Below the pieces are notes generated by a model. The model saw nothing but the letters and a program-made list of their open reading frames with translations. It ran no database searches and was not told the DNA's origin. 48,784 nt of DNA from Acidimicrobiaceae bacterium. Its GTDB lineage: Bacteria > Actinomycetota > Acidimicrobiia > Acidimicrobiales > RAAP-2. The position numbers and the translations under genes are program-made. The stretch lies in contig PLHJ01000014.1 of assembly GCA_003138895.1 (NCBI GenBank), positions 15,943-64,726 of the forward strand, in the 5' to 3' direction. Shown here one piece after another: positions 41,384-48,784 of the stretch (position 1 is its first letter; each line of letters starts with the position of its first letter).

Positions 41384-42640
41384 GTGCGTATAGCCGTAAT
41401 CGGAGGCGGCATTTCTGGAATTGCCGCGGCGACATTTCTCGACAAACACCATGACATCACGGTGTTTGAGGAGGGAAATCGTTTGGGTGGACACACCAAC
41501 ACCGTCAACGTCTCGTTAGACAAAAAATCCTTCGACATTGACACGGGATTCATCGTGCACAACCGCCGCAATTACCCCGTTTTTTGTTCCTTGCTTGATG
41601 AGTGGGGCGTTGCCACGCAGCCCTCCGAAATGAGTTTCAGCGTCAGTGACCAAAGCAGTGGTCTGGAATTCGCGGGTCGAGGGATGCGCGGGCTCTTTGC
41701 CCAGCGACGAAATGTGCTTCGCCCGTCATTTTGGCGGCTGTTGTTCGGCGTTGTTCGCTTTGGCCGCCTCGGACGAAAACTTTTGAAAACCCCAGAACCC
41801 TTTGACCCCTACGCACTCAGCGTCGACGATTTTCTTCGCCAGCATCACTTCTCAAAGAATTTCGAAGAGCGCTATTTGTTGCCGCTCGGATCTGCCATTT
41901 GGTCCGCGGACCCGACGGCTTTCTCACAATTTCCCGCACGTGCTCTGATGCGTTTTCTCGATAATCATGGACTGCTGTCACTTCGTAATCGTCCCGAGTG
42001 GCGAACTATCGAGGGTGGCTCACAGCGTTACGTTGAAGCGGCGATTGCCAAACTTCGTGCACAAATTCGTCTTGGTAGTGCCGTGGAGTCTGTGCAGCGC
42101 GAAGTTGACGGCGTCCTCGTGACGACGAAAAACGGCCGTGAGGAATTTGATGAAGTGGTTTTTGCTGTTCACTCCGATCAGGTTCTCGAGATCTTGAGTG
42201 ACGCTACCCTCGAAGAGAAGGACGTTCTGAACGCCATTGCGTACCAGCGAAACGTGGCTGTTCTGCATACAGACCATCGAATGATGCCCGCCACGAAACG
42301 TGCGTATGCCTCGTGGAATTACTTTCGTTCAGATAAGCAGGCAACATTGACGTCGGTGACGTATTGGATGAACTGTCTTCAACGGCTAGGTGCATCGCGC
42401 GACATTCTGGTCACACTTAATCGAGAAGAAGAAATTGATCCGTCGCTGGTGCTTGGCACGTACGTCTACCACCATCCCGTATTCGACGCGGCGGCATTTC
42501 GTGCCCAGACGAAGTGGTCGAGCATTAATGGCGTTCGCCACACGTGGTTTTGCGGTGCCTATTGGGGCTACGGCTTTCACGAAGACGGCGCGGCGAGTGC
42601 CTTGCGTGTCGCTCGCGCACTCAACGGACGTTCAAAATGA
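41384..42640 (+). CDS. FAD-dependent oxidoreductase of the UfaA1/cyclopropane-lipid cluster type
   Basis: Flavin amine-oxidase-like protein of about 418 residues. The N-terminal RIAVIGGGISGIAAA dinucleotide fold, EEGNRLGGHTNTV and the FDIDTGFIVHNRRNYP block match the protein family encoded beside DUF1365 and cyclopropane-synthase-like genes (I recall Rv0449c in mycobacteria). It probably oxidises or reduces an acyl-chain intermediate of lipid modification, but the chemistry is unproven. The start is GTG 41384 with GGGAAA upstream, preceded by an in-frame TTG. The stop overlaps the DUF1365 start as ATGA. Confidence 0.87.
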   Translation: MRIAVIGGGISGIAAATFLDKHHDITVFEEGNRLGGHTNTVNVSLDKKSFDIDTGFIVHNRRNYPVFCSLLDEWGVATQPSEMSFSVSDQSSGLEFAGRGMRGLFAQRRNVLRPSFWRLLFGVVRFGRLGRKLLKTPEPFDPYALSVDDFLRQHHFSKNFEERYLLPLGSAIWSADPTAFSQFPARALMRFLDNHGLLSLRNRPEWRTIEGGSQRYVEAAIAKLRAQIRLGSAVESVQREVDGVLVTTKNGREEFDEVVFAVHSDQVLEILSDATLEEKDVLNAIAYQRNVAVLHTDHRMMPATKRAYASWNYFRSDKQATLTSVTYWMNCLQRLGASRDILVTLNREEEIDPSLVLGTYVYHHPVFDAAAFRAQTKWSSINGVRHTWFCGAYWGYGFHEDGAASALRVARALNGRSK

Positions 42641-43398
42641 CGAAAGTTACGTTTACGCCGTGTTTGTACGTGGGCGACGTTTTCCATCAACGTTTTTCGC
42701 CAGCATTCAATTTTCGCCAAAAGGTAGCATTGGCGCTTCTTGATCTTGAAGAAATTCCCGCCACCATTGGCCGGAGCTTCTTGTTTTCTGAACATGGCGT
42801 TGCCCCAGTTAAGTTCCGTCGGCAGGATTATTTCGGTGATCGTTCGTTGGCTCTCCATGAAGCAGTTCGCGACGAAGTGGAACGACAACTCGGCTTTCGA
42901 CCAAAGGGGCGAGTACTTCTTCTCACGAATCTTCGAACCTGGGGATGGGTGGCAAATCCCATAAGTGTGTATTGGTGTTATGACGATGGGCGCTTGGTGG
43001 CGCAGGTTTTGGAAGTGACGAACACGCCGTGGCACCAAAAGCATTGCTACGTCGTGGACCGACGAGACAGCACCGACTCGACGTTCCACTTCAAGAAGGA
43101 ATTACACGTTTCGCCCTTTTTCCCAATGGAATTCACTTACGAATTTTCTTGCGAGGGACCTGACAACGGTGTCAGTGTGGAGCTGTCGCTTTTTCGAGGT
43201 GGTGAGCGATTCTTTGATGCCCGTCTCGAGGCAAAGCGGGTTCCTTTTTCAACGGGGCAATTGTTGCGCCTGTTGTTTCTTCTTCCGACGCAGCGTGTTT
43301 CATTCGGCATATACCTTCGGGCGATTCGTTTATGGCGACGAGGGGCAACCTTTGTTCCCCACCCCTTACGCTCCGAACGTGCAATGGATCGCTCATGA
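42637..43398 (+). CDS. DUF1365 family protein
   Basis: Uncharacterised protein of about 253 residues that is nearly always encoded between an FAD oxidoreductase and a cyclopropane-fatty-acid-synthase-like gene, as here. Recognised conserved blocks are RQDYFGD, LLTNLRTWGWVANPISVYWCYDD, VLEVTNTPWHQKHCYV and the LHVSPFFPMEFTYEF stretch. It has no obvious membrane segment except a weak one near residue 215 and no catalytic motif I can name. ATG at 42637 overlaps the upstream stop and its stop overlaps the next ATG as ATGA, so the trio is translationally coupled. It may assist substrate handling in the lipid modification. Confidence 0.88.
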   Translation: MTKVTFTPCLYVGDVFHQRFSPAFNFRQKVALALLDLEEIPATIGRSFLFSEHGVAPVKFRRQDYFGDRSLALHEAVRDEVERQLGFRPKGRVLLLTNLRTWGWVANPISVYWCYDDGRLVAQVLEVTNTPWHQKHCYVVDRRDSTDSTFHFKKELHVSPFFPMEFTYEFSCEGPDNGVSVELSLFRGGERFFDARLEAKRVPFSTGQLLRLLFLLPTQRVSFGIYLRAIRLWRRGATFVPHPLRSERAMDRS

Positions 43399-44699
43399 GT
43401 GAATCGCTGTCTCGGCTCGAAGACGAGCCCCGTATTGGACCGGGTGAACCCGAGCTGCGCGCACGAAAGGGCCTTCGACGACGCGTTGAGCGACAAGTCC
43501 TGAAGGGTCTTCTTCGACGCGTCGATGGCGTCGAGATTCGAGAAAATGACACGACACCACTTGCTCGACCCGCGTTGCCCGTTGGGGCGAGTTCGGCGAG
43601 CAACGTGCTGGTCAGCGTTCGCGATTCTCGTGCGTGGTCGGCGGTGGCGCGAAGCGGAAGTGCCGGACTTGGCGAGGGTTACTTTCGCGGTTGGTGGCAC
43701 AGCGACGACTTGGTGGGCGTACTTCGCCAGTTTGTTCAGGCCATGGGTCCCATCGACAACCTTCGAAACCGCTGGCACCGACGAACCCAGCCTCTGCTGG
43801 AGCCTTTTCGACGACTTCGACCCCGTTCAAAGCTCCGCGACCGCAGAAACGTTCGCGCCCACTACGACCTCAGCAATGATTTTTTCGCCACATTTCTTGA
43901 CGAAACTATGACGTACTCAAGTGGCGTTTTCACGTCGCCCGAAGATTCCTTAGTGAGTGCGTCACGCGCAAAGTTGGATCGACTCTGTCAAAAAATTGGT
44001 CTCAACTCGTCGCATTCGTTGGTTGAAATTGGTTCTGGTTGGGGAAGTTTTTCGATGCACGCCGCGTCGCACTACGGTGCGTCGGTCACGACCACCACAC
44101 TTTCAACCGAACAAGCACGACTCGCTCGTTCTCGTATTGAAGAGGCGGGACTGAACAACATGGTCCAGCTCGTGGAGTGTGACTACCGCGACCTCGAAGG
44201 CACCTTTGATCGCCTTGTTTCGGTGGAGATGATTGAGGCTGTCGACTGGCGTGATGTGCCGGGATATTTTGCGACGTGCGCCCAGTTGCTAAAGCCCGAC
44301 GGTCTTATGGGCCTGCAAGCCATTACGGTGGCCGATCAGCGATACTCGCGAACACGCGTTACGACGGATTTCATCAAGCGATGGGTTTTCCCCGGAGGCT
44401 GTCTTCCCTCGGTGACGTCCATTGCGCAGGCCGCCACCAAGGCCAGTGATCTTCGAATTATTGACCTCGAGGACCTGGGTCTGCACTACGCCGAAACACT
44501 GCAACGTTGGCGCTCGAATCTTCACGAGCGCTGGAGCGAACTCGGCGCTCTCAACATTTCTGAAGAGATGGCCCGACTCTGGGACTTCTACTTGGCGTAC
44601 TGTGAAGCGGCCTTTCGCGAGCGCCACGTCAGCGTCGTCCAAATCGTGTTCGCTAAATCGCAGTGGCGACCTGAATCCTTGCGTCTTCGCACTCTCTAG
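43395..44699 (+). CDS. Cyclopropane-fatty-acyl-phospholipid synthase family methyltransferase (UfaA1-like)
   Basis: SAM-dependent methyltransferase acting on unsaturated acyl chains of phospholipids, giving cyclopropane or branched-methyl products. About 434 residues, with a basic N-terminal segment of about 150 residues typical of the UfaA1 group. RAHYDLSNDFFATFLDETMTYSSG, the SAM loop VEIGSGWGSF, the VSVEMIEAVDW stretch, FPGGCLPS and C-terminal YCEAAFRERHVSVVQIVF are the family blocks. ATG at 43395 overlaps the DUF1365 stop. Neighbour content (FAD oxidoreductase, DUF1365) resembles clusters linked to 10-methyl (tuberculostearic-type) or furan fatty acids; which product forms here is not readable. 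Confidence 0.9.
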   Translation: MSESLSRLEDEPRIGPGEPELRARKGLRRRVERQVLKGLLRRVDGVEIRENDTTPLARPALPVGASSASNVLVSVRDSRAWSAVARSGSAGLGEGYFRGWWHSDDLVGVLRQFVQAMGPIDNLRNRWHRRTQPLLEPFRRLRPRSKLRDRRNVRAHYDLSNDFFATFLDETMTYSSGVFTSPEDSLVSASRAKLDRLCQKIGLNSSHSLVEIGSGWGSFSMHAASHYGASVTTTTLSTEQARLARSRIEEAGLNNMVQLVECDYRDLEGTFDRLVSVEMIEAVDWRDVPGYFATCAQLLKPDGLMGLQAITVADQRYSRTRVTTDFIKRWVFPGGCLPSVTSIAQAATKASDLRIIDLEDLGLHYAETLQRWRSNLHERWSELGALNISEEMARLWDFYLAYCEAAFRERHVSVVQIVFAKSQWRPESLRLRTL

Positions 44700-44719
44700 C
44701 GCGCTCTTTGCGCATCCCC

Positions 44720-44725
44720 TACTCT
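44720..44725 (+). promoter_or_regulatory. Putative -10 hexamer of a leaderless UbiA-family gene promoter
   Basis: TACTCT lies six bases before the ATG at 44732 and after the stop of the methyltransferase gene. It suggests that the prenyltransferase can be expressed apart from the upstream trio. Confidence 0.45.
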
Positions 44726-44731
44726 TCGCTT

Positions 44732-45598
44732 ATGAGCACGTTCGTCAGCACCGTGCGGGGGGCTCGACAAGCCAGTCATTTTCCTCCGATTATCACGGTG
44801 ACGCTGGTCGCGGTCGTTCTCGCGGCGGTGGCCGGTCGAGGTCTTGGCACGCTGTGGGTGGGACTCGCAGTACTGGCCGGTCAGTTGTCCGTTGGCTGGA
44901 GCAATGATTGGCTCGACGCTGATCGTGACCGTGCCGGGGCGCGCAGCGAAAAGCCCGTTGTCAGTGGACTCATAAGTGAAACAGCACTTCGAAATAGTGC
45001 GTTCGCTGCGCTGATTTTGTGCGTACCGTTGTCGTTGTTATCGGGTTGGCGAGCCGCACTCGTACATCTCGTGGCGGTCCTTGGAGCCTGGCTTTATAAC
45101 GCTGGCGTGAAGTCCACGTGGTGGAGTCCTTTGCCCTACGCCCTGGCGTTTTCGTTGTTACCTGTTTTTGTCACGTTAGGACTCGTGCACCATCCACTGC
45201 CGCCGTGGGGAATTGTGCTTGGTGCGGGTGCCATAGGCGTTGGTGCCCACTTCATCAACACGGTGGGCGATAAGGATGTCGATGAAACCAATGGCATTAG
45301 AGGGTTTCCCCAGCACGTAGGACCGCAGTGGTCCCTCGTGCTCGGCGTGGTGTTCCTCGGTGGCGCCGCCCTCGCCATTGGTATTGGTTCTAACGCTCAT
45401 CCGGTGCTAGTGGGTGTACTGGTGACGCTCGCGCTCGGTGTTGACGCATTGGTTGTTTTTCTATGTCTTCGAGAACAGGCTGAGTGGGCGTGGCGGGCGA
45501 CGTTGCTATCGGGCTTGTTCTGCCTAGCGATTTTTATCGCGGGCGGGCATCACCTGGTAAATGTGCATCACCTAGTGATCGTGCACGGCGGTGCCTAA
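44732..45598 (+). CDS. UbiA family prenyltransferase
   Basis: Integral membrane prenyltransferase of about 288 residues with eight or so helices. The first Asp-rich motif NDxxDxxxD is NDWLDADRD (Asn58-Asp66), with the RSEKPVVSG stretch just after, and the second lies in VGDKDVDETNGIRGFP. It attaches a polyprenyl chain to an aromatic or sugar acceptor; candidates are menaquinone-type, haem or lipid-linked sugar pathways, none decided by the neighbours. ATG at 44732 is preferred over an in-frame TTG at 44708. The stop overlaps that of the convergent DipZ gene by three bases. Confidence 0.9.
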   Translation: MSTFVSTVRGARQASHFPPIITVTLVAVVLAAVAGRGLGTLWVGLAVLAGQLSVGWSNDWLDADRDRAGARSEKPVVSGLISETALRNSAFAALILCVPLSLLSGWRAALVHLVAVLGAWLYNAGVKSTWWSPLPYALAFSLLPVFVTLGLVHHPLPPWGIVLGAGAIGVGAHFINTVGDKDVDETNGIRGFPQHVGPQWSLVLGVVFLGGAALAIGIGSNAHPVLVGVLVTLALGVDALVVFLCLREQAEWAWRATLLSGLFCLAIFIAGGHHLVNVHHLVIVHGGA

Positions 45599-47304
45599 CC
45601 AAACGTGAAGTCGTAGGCCTGCACGCCGGGGCTCGTTAATAAGCGAAGCAGTCCCGTTCTCGGCGTGGGCTCATTAACCAACGTGTACAGACGCGGCACG
45701 CCCGACACGGTGAAGGTTTTCAATGTCTTGCCGTTTAGGGTTTCTTGTACGGTGCCCTTGCCGCCCAGCACTAAGTACACGTGCGTGGCAAAGAAGTTGA
45801 TGGAAAGAGAGGCGTTTCTCCCGGACGTCGCCGCTTGGGGTCCCACCTTCCAATTGCCGTTGAGGCCCCAGTTGCCTTCGGGCAGCGGGTTTGCCAATTG
45901 GTACGGGACCATTTGGTTTTCGACGGGGCTGAAGTCGCCGTAGTAGTCGCCGAGATAGTTGTAGCCAAGGTAACTTTCGGGGCTCGTTGGTGACGTGGGC
46001 TCGGTGTTGGCGACGTTAGTGGGTGGAGGAAGTTGCACCTTGGGATTGGCTTCCTTCAACAACTTACGTATGAACGACTCGGTCTGTTGGTAGTTCCCCT
46101 CACCAAAGTCTTCGTAACGGACAAAGCCCTTGGCGTCGACGAGATAATCCGCCGGCCAGTATTCGTTGTAGTAGGCGTCCCAGGTAGACAGATTGTCATC
46201 AACGGCGATGGGGTAGTGCACGCCCAGTTGTTTCGCGGCCGCTTTCACATTAGATACCACGTGCTCGAAAGCAAATTCTGGGGAATGCACGCCCACGACG
46301 ACGAGACCGTCGGCTCGGTAGCGCTTGTACCACGCTTCAACGTGGGGAAGTGATCGTTCGCAGTTGATGCACGAATACGTCCAAAAATCAACGAGGACGA
46401 CTTTTCCTCGCAGTGAATGAATGCTGAGTGGTGCGTCGTGTGGTGTGTTGAGCCACGCCGTGATGCCGACGAAATTGGGTGCTTGACCGCAGGTTTCGAG
46501 TTTCGCGTCGCCAGCGACGCAACTGGCTAGTTGGCCGTCAGTCGATTTCGTGTTTTCGAGGGTGCGAAGGTGCGAGACCACGAAGTGATTTCCTTCTACG
46601 CTTTTTTGCAGGGCGCTCGTGTAACTGGGAAGCCACTTTTGAAGGTCGTTGGCGAGGTTGAACGAAATTCCAATGGCCATGGCAATGAGCAGCACGCCAC
46701 CAATGGGTCGAAGAATGCGAGCGCGCTCCTTGAGCTTTTGATTTCGTTCAACGACTCGTTCACCGGCGAGGGCAATGGTGAGAATGGGAAGTGTGGCGCC
46801 AATGGCAAAACAAACCGTAAGCGCTACTGAAAAAGCCGTTACGTGCTTGGTTGCACCGACGACCACGATCGCCGTCAAGACTGGACCAGCACACGGCACG
46901 AAGACGGCGCCGAGTCCGAGACCGAGCACGAAGCCCGATCCCGAACCTTTTGGAGTGTGCGTGCTAAGTCGAGCAAACGGACGTTCCAACAATTGCTCAA
47001 GAGGAGGGACGAGCAGGGAGAGACCCAAAATGATGAGGACGACAATGCCCGCGTCACGAAGGAATGTTTGGGGAAGTCCGAGCGCACTAAGCAACGTGGA
47101 TCCCACGAGGGTAATGATGCTGAAGCTTGTTACGAGTCCTGCGACCACCGCGATGGCGCGACGACGGCGCGCACGGGCGGCGTGCACTTCACCAGTGATG
47201 GGCGATGCCCACGAAACAAAAATCACCGGCAATACCGGCAATATGCAAGGAGAGATGCCCGCGATGAGGCCCGCCACGACACCGACAAACAACAGTGCGA
47301 TCAT
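45595..47304 (-). CDS. DipZ-like CcdA-thioredoxin fusion (cytochrome c biogenesis / extracytoplasmic thiol reduction)
   Basis: Membrane protein of 569 residues carrying electrons from cytosolic thioredoxin across the membrane to an extracytoplasmic thioredoxin-like domain. Residues 1-220 are the CcdA/DsbD-beta part with six or more helices; the paired cysteines lie in ISPCILPVLP (Cys20) and FVPCAGPVLT (Cys138). Residues about 275-410 form a thioredoxin/TlpA-type domain with the active-site CINC (312-315) after VDFWTY. Residues about 430-569 form a beta-rich C-terminal domain. The whole layout matches mycobacterial DipZ. An additional Cys pair (262, 272) sits in the linker. ATG start; it converges with the UbiA gene, and an AT-rich spacer lies upstream. 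Confidence 0.92.
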   Translation of the reverse strand: MIALLFVGVVAGLIAGISPCILPVLPVIFVSWASPITGEVHAARARRRRAIAVVAGLVTSFSIITLVGSTLLSALGLPQTFLRDAGIVVLIILGLSLLVPPLEQLLERPFARLSTHTPKGSGSGFVLGLGLGAVFVPCAGPVLTAIVVVGATKHVTAFSVALTVCFAIGATLPILTIALAGERVVERNQKLKERARILRPIGGVLLIAMAIGISFNLANDLQKWLPSYTSALQKSVEGNHFVVSHLRTLENTKSTDGQLASCVAGDAKLETCGQAPNFVGITAWLNTPHDAPLSIHSLRGKVVLVDFWTYSCINCERSLPHVEAWYKRYRADGLVVVGVHSPEFAFEHVVSNVKAAAKQLGVHYPIAVDDNLSTWDAYYNEYWPADYLVDAKGFVRYEDFGEGNYQQTESFIRKLLKEANPKVQLPPPTNVANTEPTSPTSPESYLGYNYLGDYYGDFSPVENQMVPYQLANPLPEGNWGLNGNWKVGPQAATSGRNASLSINFFATHVYLVLGGKGTVQETLNGKTLKTFTVSGVPRLYTLVNEPTPRTGLLRLLTSPGVQAYDFTFG

Positions 47305-47828
47305 TTTGGATTCAACTCTGAGGCAAACGTGATTTGCACCCTAAACGGTGTTGGTGTCTCATATTCATCTACCTGTTGTCTTGACGGTGGCGTATTCGTT
47401 ACAAATATCTTTCATTCCTCGAGCTGAACCTTTTCGCCGGTTTTGTACTCGTAGCGAAGAAGCTTCACGTCAGCCCTATTTCAATTTGACTTGATTTTTT
47501 AAACAAAAAATTCCGGGTTACCCTTAGGCAGGACTCTTATCTTTGCGTCGTTTCCCGGCGAGGTCGCGACCGTCGGCAGCACAAAAGACAGAGTTTCCTG
47601 CTGTGAACTTGTGAAAATTCTGAAACGTTCCTAAATAGACGTAAATGAGCATTATTTCTGCGTTTTTTGAGGGTGATTCTCAGGCGAGACAGTTTCATTT
47701 TCCCTGATATAAGGGTAAAATTCTTTTCGGTGGGTGTGAGGTCGTTGTAAGTCATCTGTGGTGGGTGACGGGTCAAATTGACACAACGGTTGGTTTCCTA
47801 GTCGGAAGAAATGGTTCTGATTCACTAA
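47305..47828. other. AT-rich intergenic region with inverted repeats and a possible 18-residue ORF
   Basis: About 524 bases between divergent dipZ and the surface-protein gene, much richer in A/T than the window. It contains a minus-strand 18-codon frame (47412-47468) with AGGG five bases before its GTG, of doubtful reality. Also seen are a perfect palindrome GGTCGCGACC (47562-47571), an imperfect inverted repeat TTTTCCCT/AAGGGTAAAA (47698-47720) and a TTGACA hexamer (47778-47783) that could be a -35 box for the right-hand gene. No known riboswitch or small RNA was recognised. Confidence 0.4.
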
Positions 47829-48784
47829 GTGAAGCTGCATCGCGAAATCACGAGGCTTGTCCTCTCCTTTCTGGGCGCCCTAGCGACGGTCGCCCTACTT
47901 TTCGCATTCAGTTTTACTGAGCCTGCCGGTGCCTCGACCGTTTCGAGCGTTACGTTCTGGCCGACGACAACTGCCGCCGGCATTTCGTCATCATGGGACG
48001 TCGGATTTAAAACGACCGCTGCTCTGCCGTCGGGTGACCGGATCTACATGTTGTTTCCTAATTCGGGTGCGTTTCCTATTCCGTCATCGCCAACTTTCAC
48101 GGCCGTGTCGGGTTTTACTGGCACGTGCACCACGTCAACAATGCCGAGCAGTGGCCTTAGTTATCTCCTCGAGGTGCAACTTGGTTCAGGATGTTCTATT
48201 GCGGCATCAACGTCGGTGACGTTCGCAATCGGCGGCTTTACGAACCCCGTTTCTGGCAACGTCGAAACAGCAGGCAACTTTCAGTTGCAAACAGACACTG
48301 ACAGTGGCGGAACGCAACCTTCGGGGTCACCCACCGTCACGTTCACCTCGACCTTTCCAACGTTGCCGGTGTACAGCTACCCCGGCGCCATTACGAATCC
48401 GACCGTGGTGCGCAACACAGCGACCGGTTCTTCTGGACTTATGGCTGGCGTAGCCGCCGACGGCAAACAAGTCTGGACGGATAACTACTTGGGCAACGAT
48501 GTGTATTCGGTCAATCCTGCGACTGGTGCGATAGTAAACACGATTACGTCCACGACAATCAACGGCACGACGACGACGACGGGAATCAACAATCCGATTG
48601 GTATTGCGATCGATAATTCGAATTTGTGGGTGACCAACTATGCCGGCACGACGGTTTCGGAATTTTCGCTTTCGGGCAGCACTGATACACCAACTTTTGT
48701 TCGAACGGTAACGGTTGGGTCTGCCCCGTACGGCATTGCTGATGACGGCACGTACGTATGGGTCGGCAGCGAGAACAGCACCGC
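47829..48784 (+). CDS. Secreted beta-propeller-like surface protein, partial (C-terminus beyond right edge)
   Basis: At least 318 codons, open at the right edge. GTG at 47829 directly follows an in-frame stop, so this is the earliest start; no Shine-Dalgarno sequence is seen. A signal peptide is clear: basic start KLHREITR, hydrophobic core to about residue 30, and a cleavage site near PAGA-S (35/36). Residues about 36-175 form a Ser/Thr-rich beta domain (VTFWPTTTAAGISSSWDVGF...GFTNP) of a kind often seen in exported actinobacterial repeat proteins. From about 205 on, repeats such as GIAIDNSNLWVTNYAGTTV and GIADDGTYVWVGSEN suggest NHL/YncE-like propeller blades. Function unknown; likely surface exposed or released. 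Confidence 0.8.
   Translation, partial: MKLHREITRLVLSFLGALATVALLFAFSFTEPAGASTVSSVTFWPTTTAAGISSSWDVGFKTTAALPSGDRIYMLFPNSGAFPIPSSPTFTAVSGFTGTCTTSTMPSSGLSYLLEVQLGSGCSIAASTSVTFAIGGFTNPVSGNVETAGNFQLQTDTDSGGTQPSGSPTVTFTSTFPTLPVYSYPGAITNPTVVRNTATGSSGLMAGVAADGKQVWTDNYLGNDVYSVNPATGAIVNTITSTTINGTTTTTGINNPIGIAIDNSNLWVTNYAGTTVSEFSLSGSTDTPTFVRTVTVGSAPYGIADDGTYVWVGSENST

Noticed and set aside
1..48784. Search for tRNA genes, insertion sequences, integrases and prophage genes
   Set aside because: None could be recognised by eye on either strand; a covariance-model tRNA scan would be decisive but was not possible.

Overview
The window looks like a compact chromosomal segment of an actinobacterium of moderate GC content. 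I lean towards an Acidimicrobiia-like or planktonic lineage, but that placement is inference. Supporting traits are frequent GTG starts, a class F-type sortase with an LPXTG-like substrate, a DipZ-like CcdA-thioredoxin fusion, a DUF5808 protein, a DtxR-family regulator, a UfaA1-like lipid trio and an actinobacterial-style nucleoside salvage cluster. I see no tRNA, rRNA, insertion sequence, prophage or CRISPR array. Genes are packed with ATGA/GTGA start-stop overlaps, and several convergent pairs share stop codons.

Layout. Positions 1-2110 hold dTDP-rhamnose genes: rmlA (cut by the left edge, minus strand) divergent from rmlB-rmlC. Positions 2164-20150 form a nearly uninterrupted nucleoside use region. 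It contains deoC, a full aldehyde dehydrogenase, a shortened aldehyde dehydrogenase-like protein, purine nucleoside phosphorylase and a phosphosugar mutase. On the other strand lie cytidine deaminase, thymidine phosphorylase and adenosine deaminase. Pseudouridine phosphate glycosidase and a PfkB kinase follow, then a four-gene BMP-type nucleoside ABC importer. Inserted in it is a surface pair: an ice-binding-like (DUF3494) wall-anchored protein and a class F-like sortase (8303-10133).

Positions 20560-28425 hold an MMPL transporter, a gene remnant, a DHA2-type MFS pump with a 39-residue basic protein upstream, the ABC-F translation factor EttA, a flavin reductase and a fatty acid desaturase. 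Positions 28495-30476 are tryptophan 2,3-dioxygenase and kynureninase. Positions 30500-35753 hold an arylsulfatase-like enzyme, an unusual SDR, a DUF2855 protein and a serine hydrolase. DUF5808, a second MFS pump, inorganic pyrophosphatase and a type II NADH dehydrogenase follow.

Positions 39693-41346 look like an iron-controlled unit: an IdeR/DtxR-like box, an FTR1 permease and a DtxR-family regulator with altered metal ligands. Positions 41384-45598 carry FAD oxidoreductase, DUF1365 and cyclopropane-synthase-like genes (the order I recall around mycobacterial UfaA1), then a UbiA prenyltransferase. DipZ is convergent with it. After about 520 bases of AT-rich DNA, a secreted beta-propeller-like protein runs off the right edge.

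How it works together: the importer brings in nucleosides. Deaminases and phosphorylases release bases and (deoxy)ribose-1-phosphate, the mutase isomerises these to 5-phosphates, DeoC splits deoxyribose-5-phosphate, and aldehyde dehydrogenase can oxidise the acetaldehyde. PsuG/PsuK add pseudouridine use. A recurring TANNNT hexamer 6-7 nt before the start codons of transcription-unit-leading genes suggests widespread leaderless mRNAs, while internal genes depend on Shine-Dalgarno sites or stop-start overlaps.
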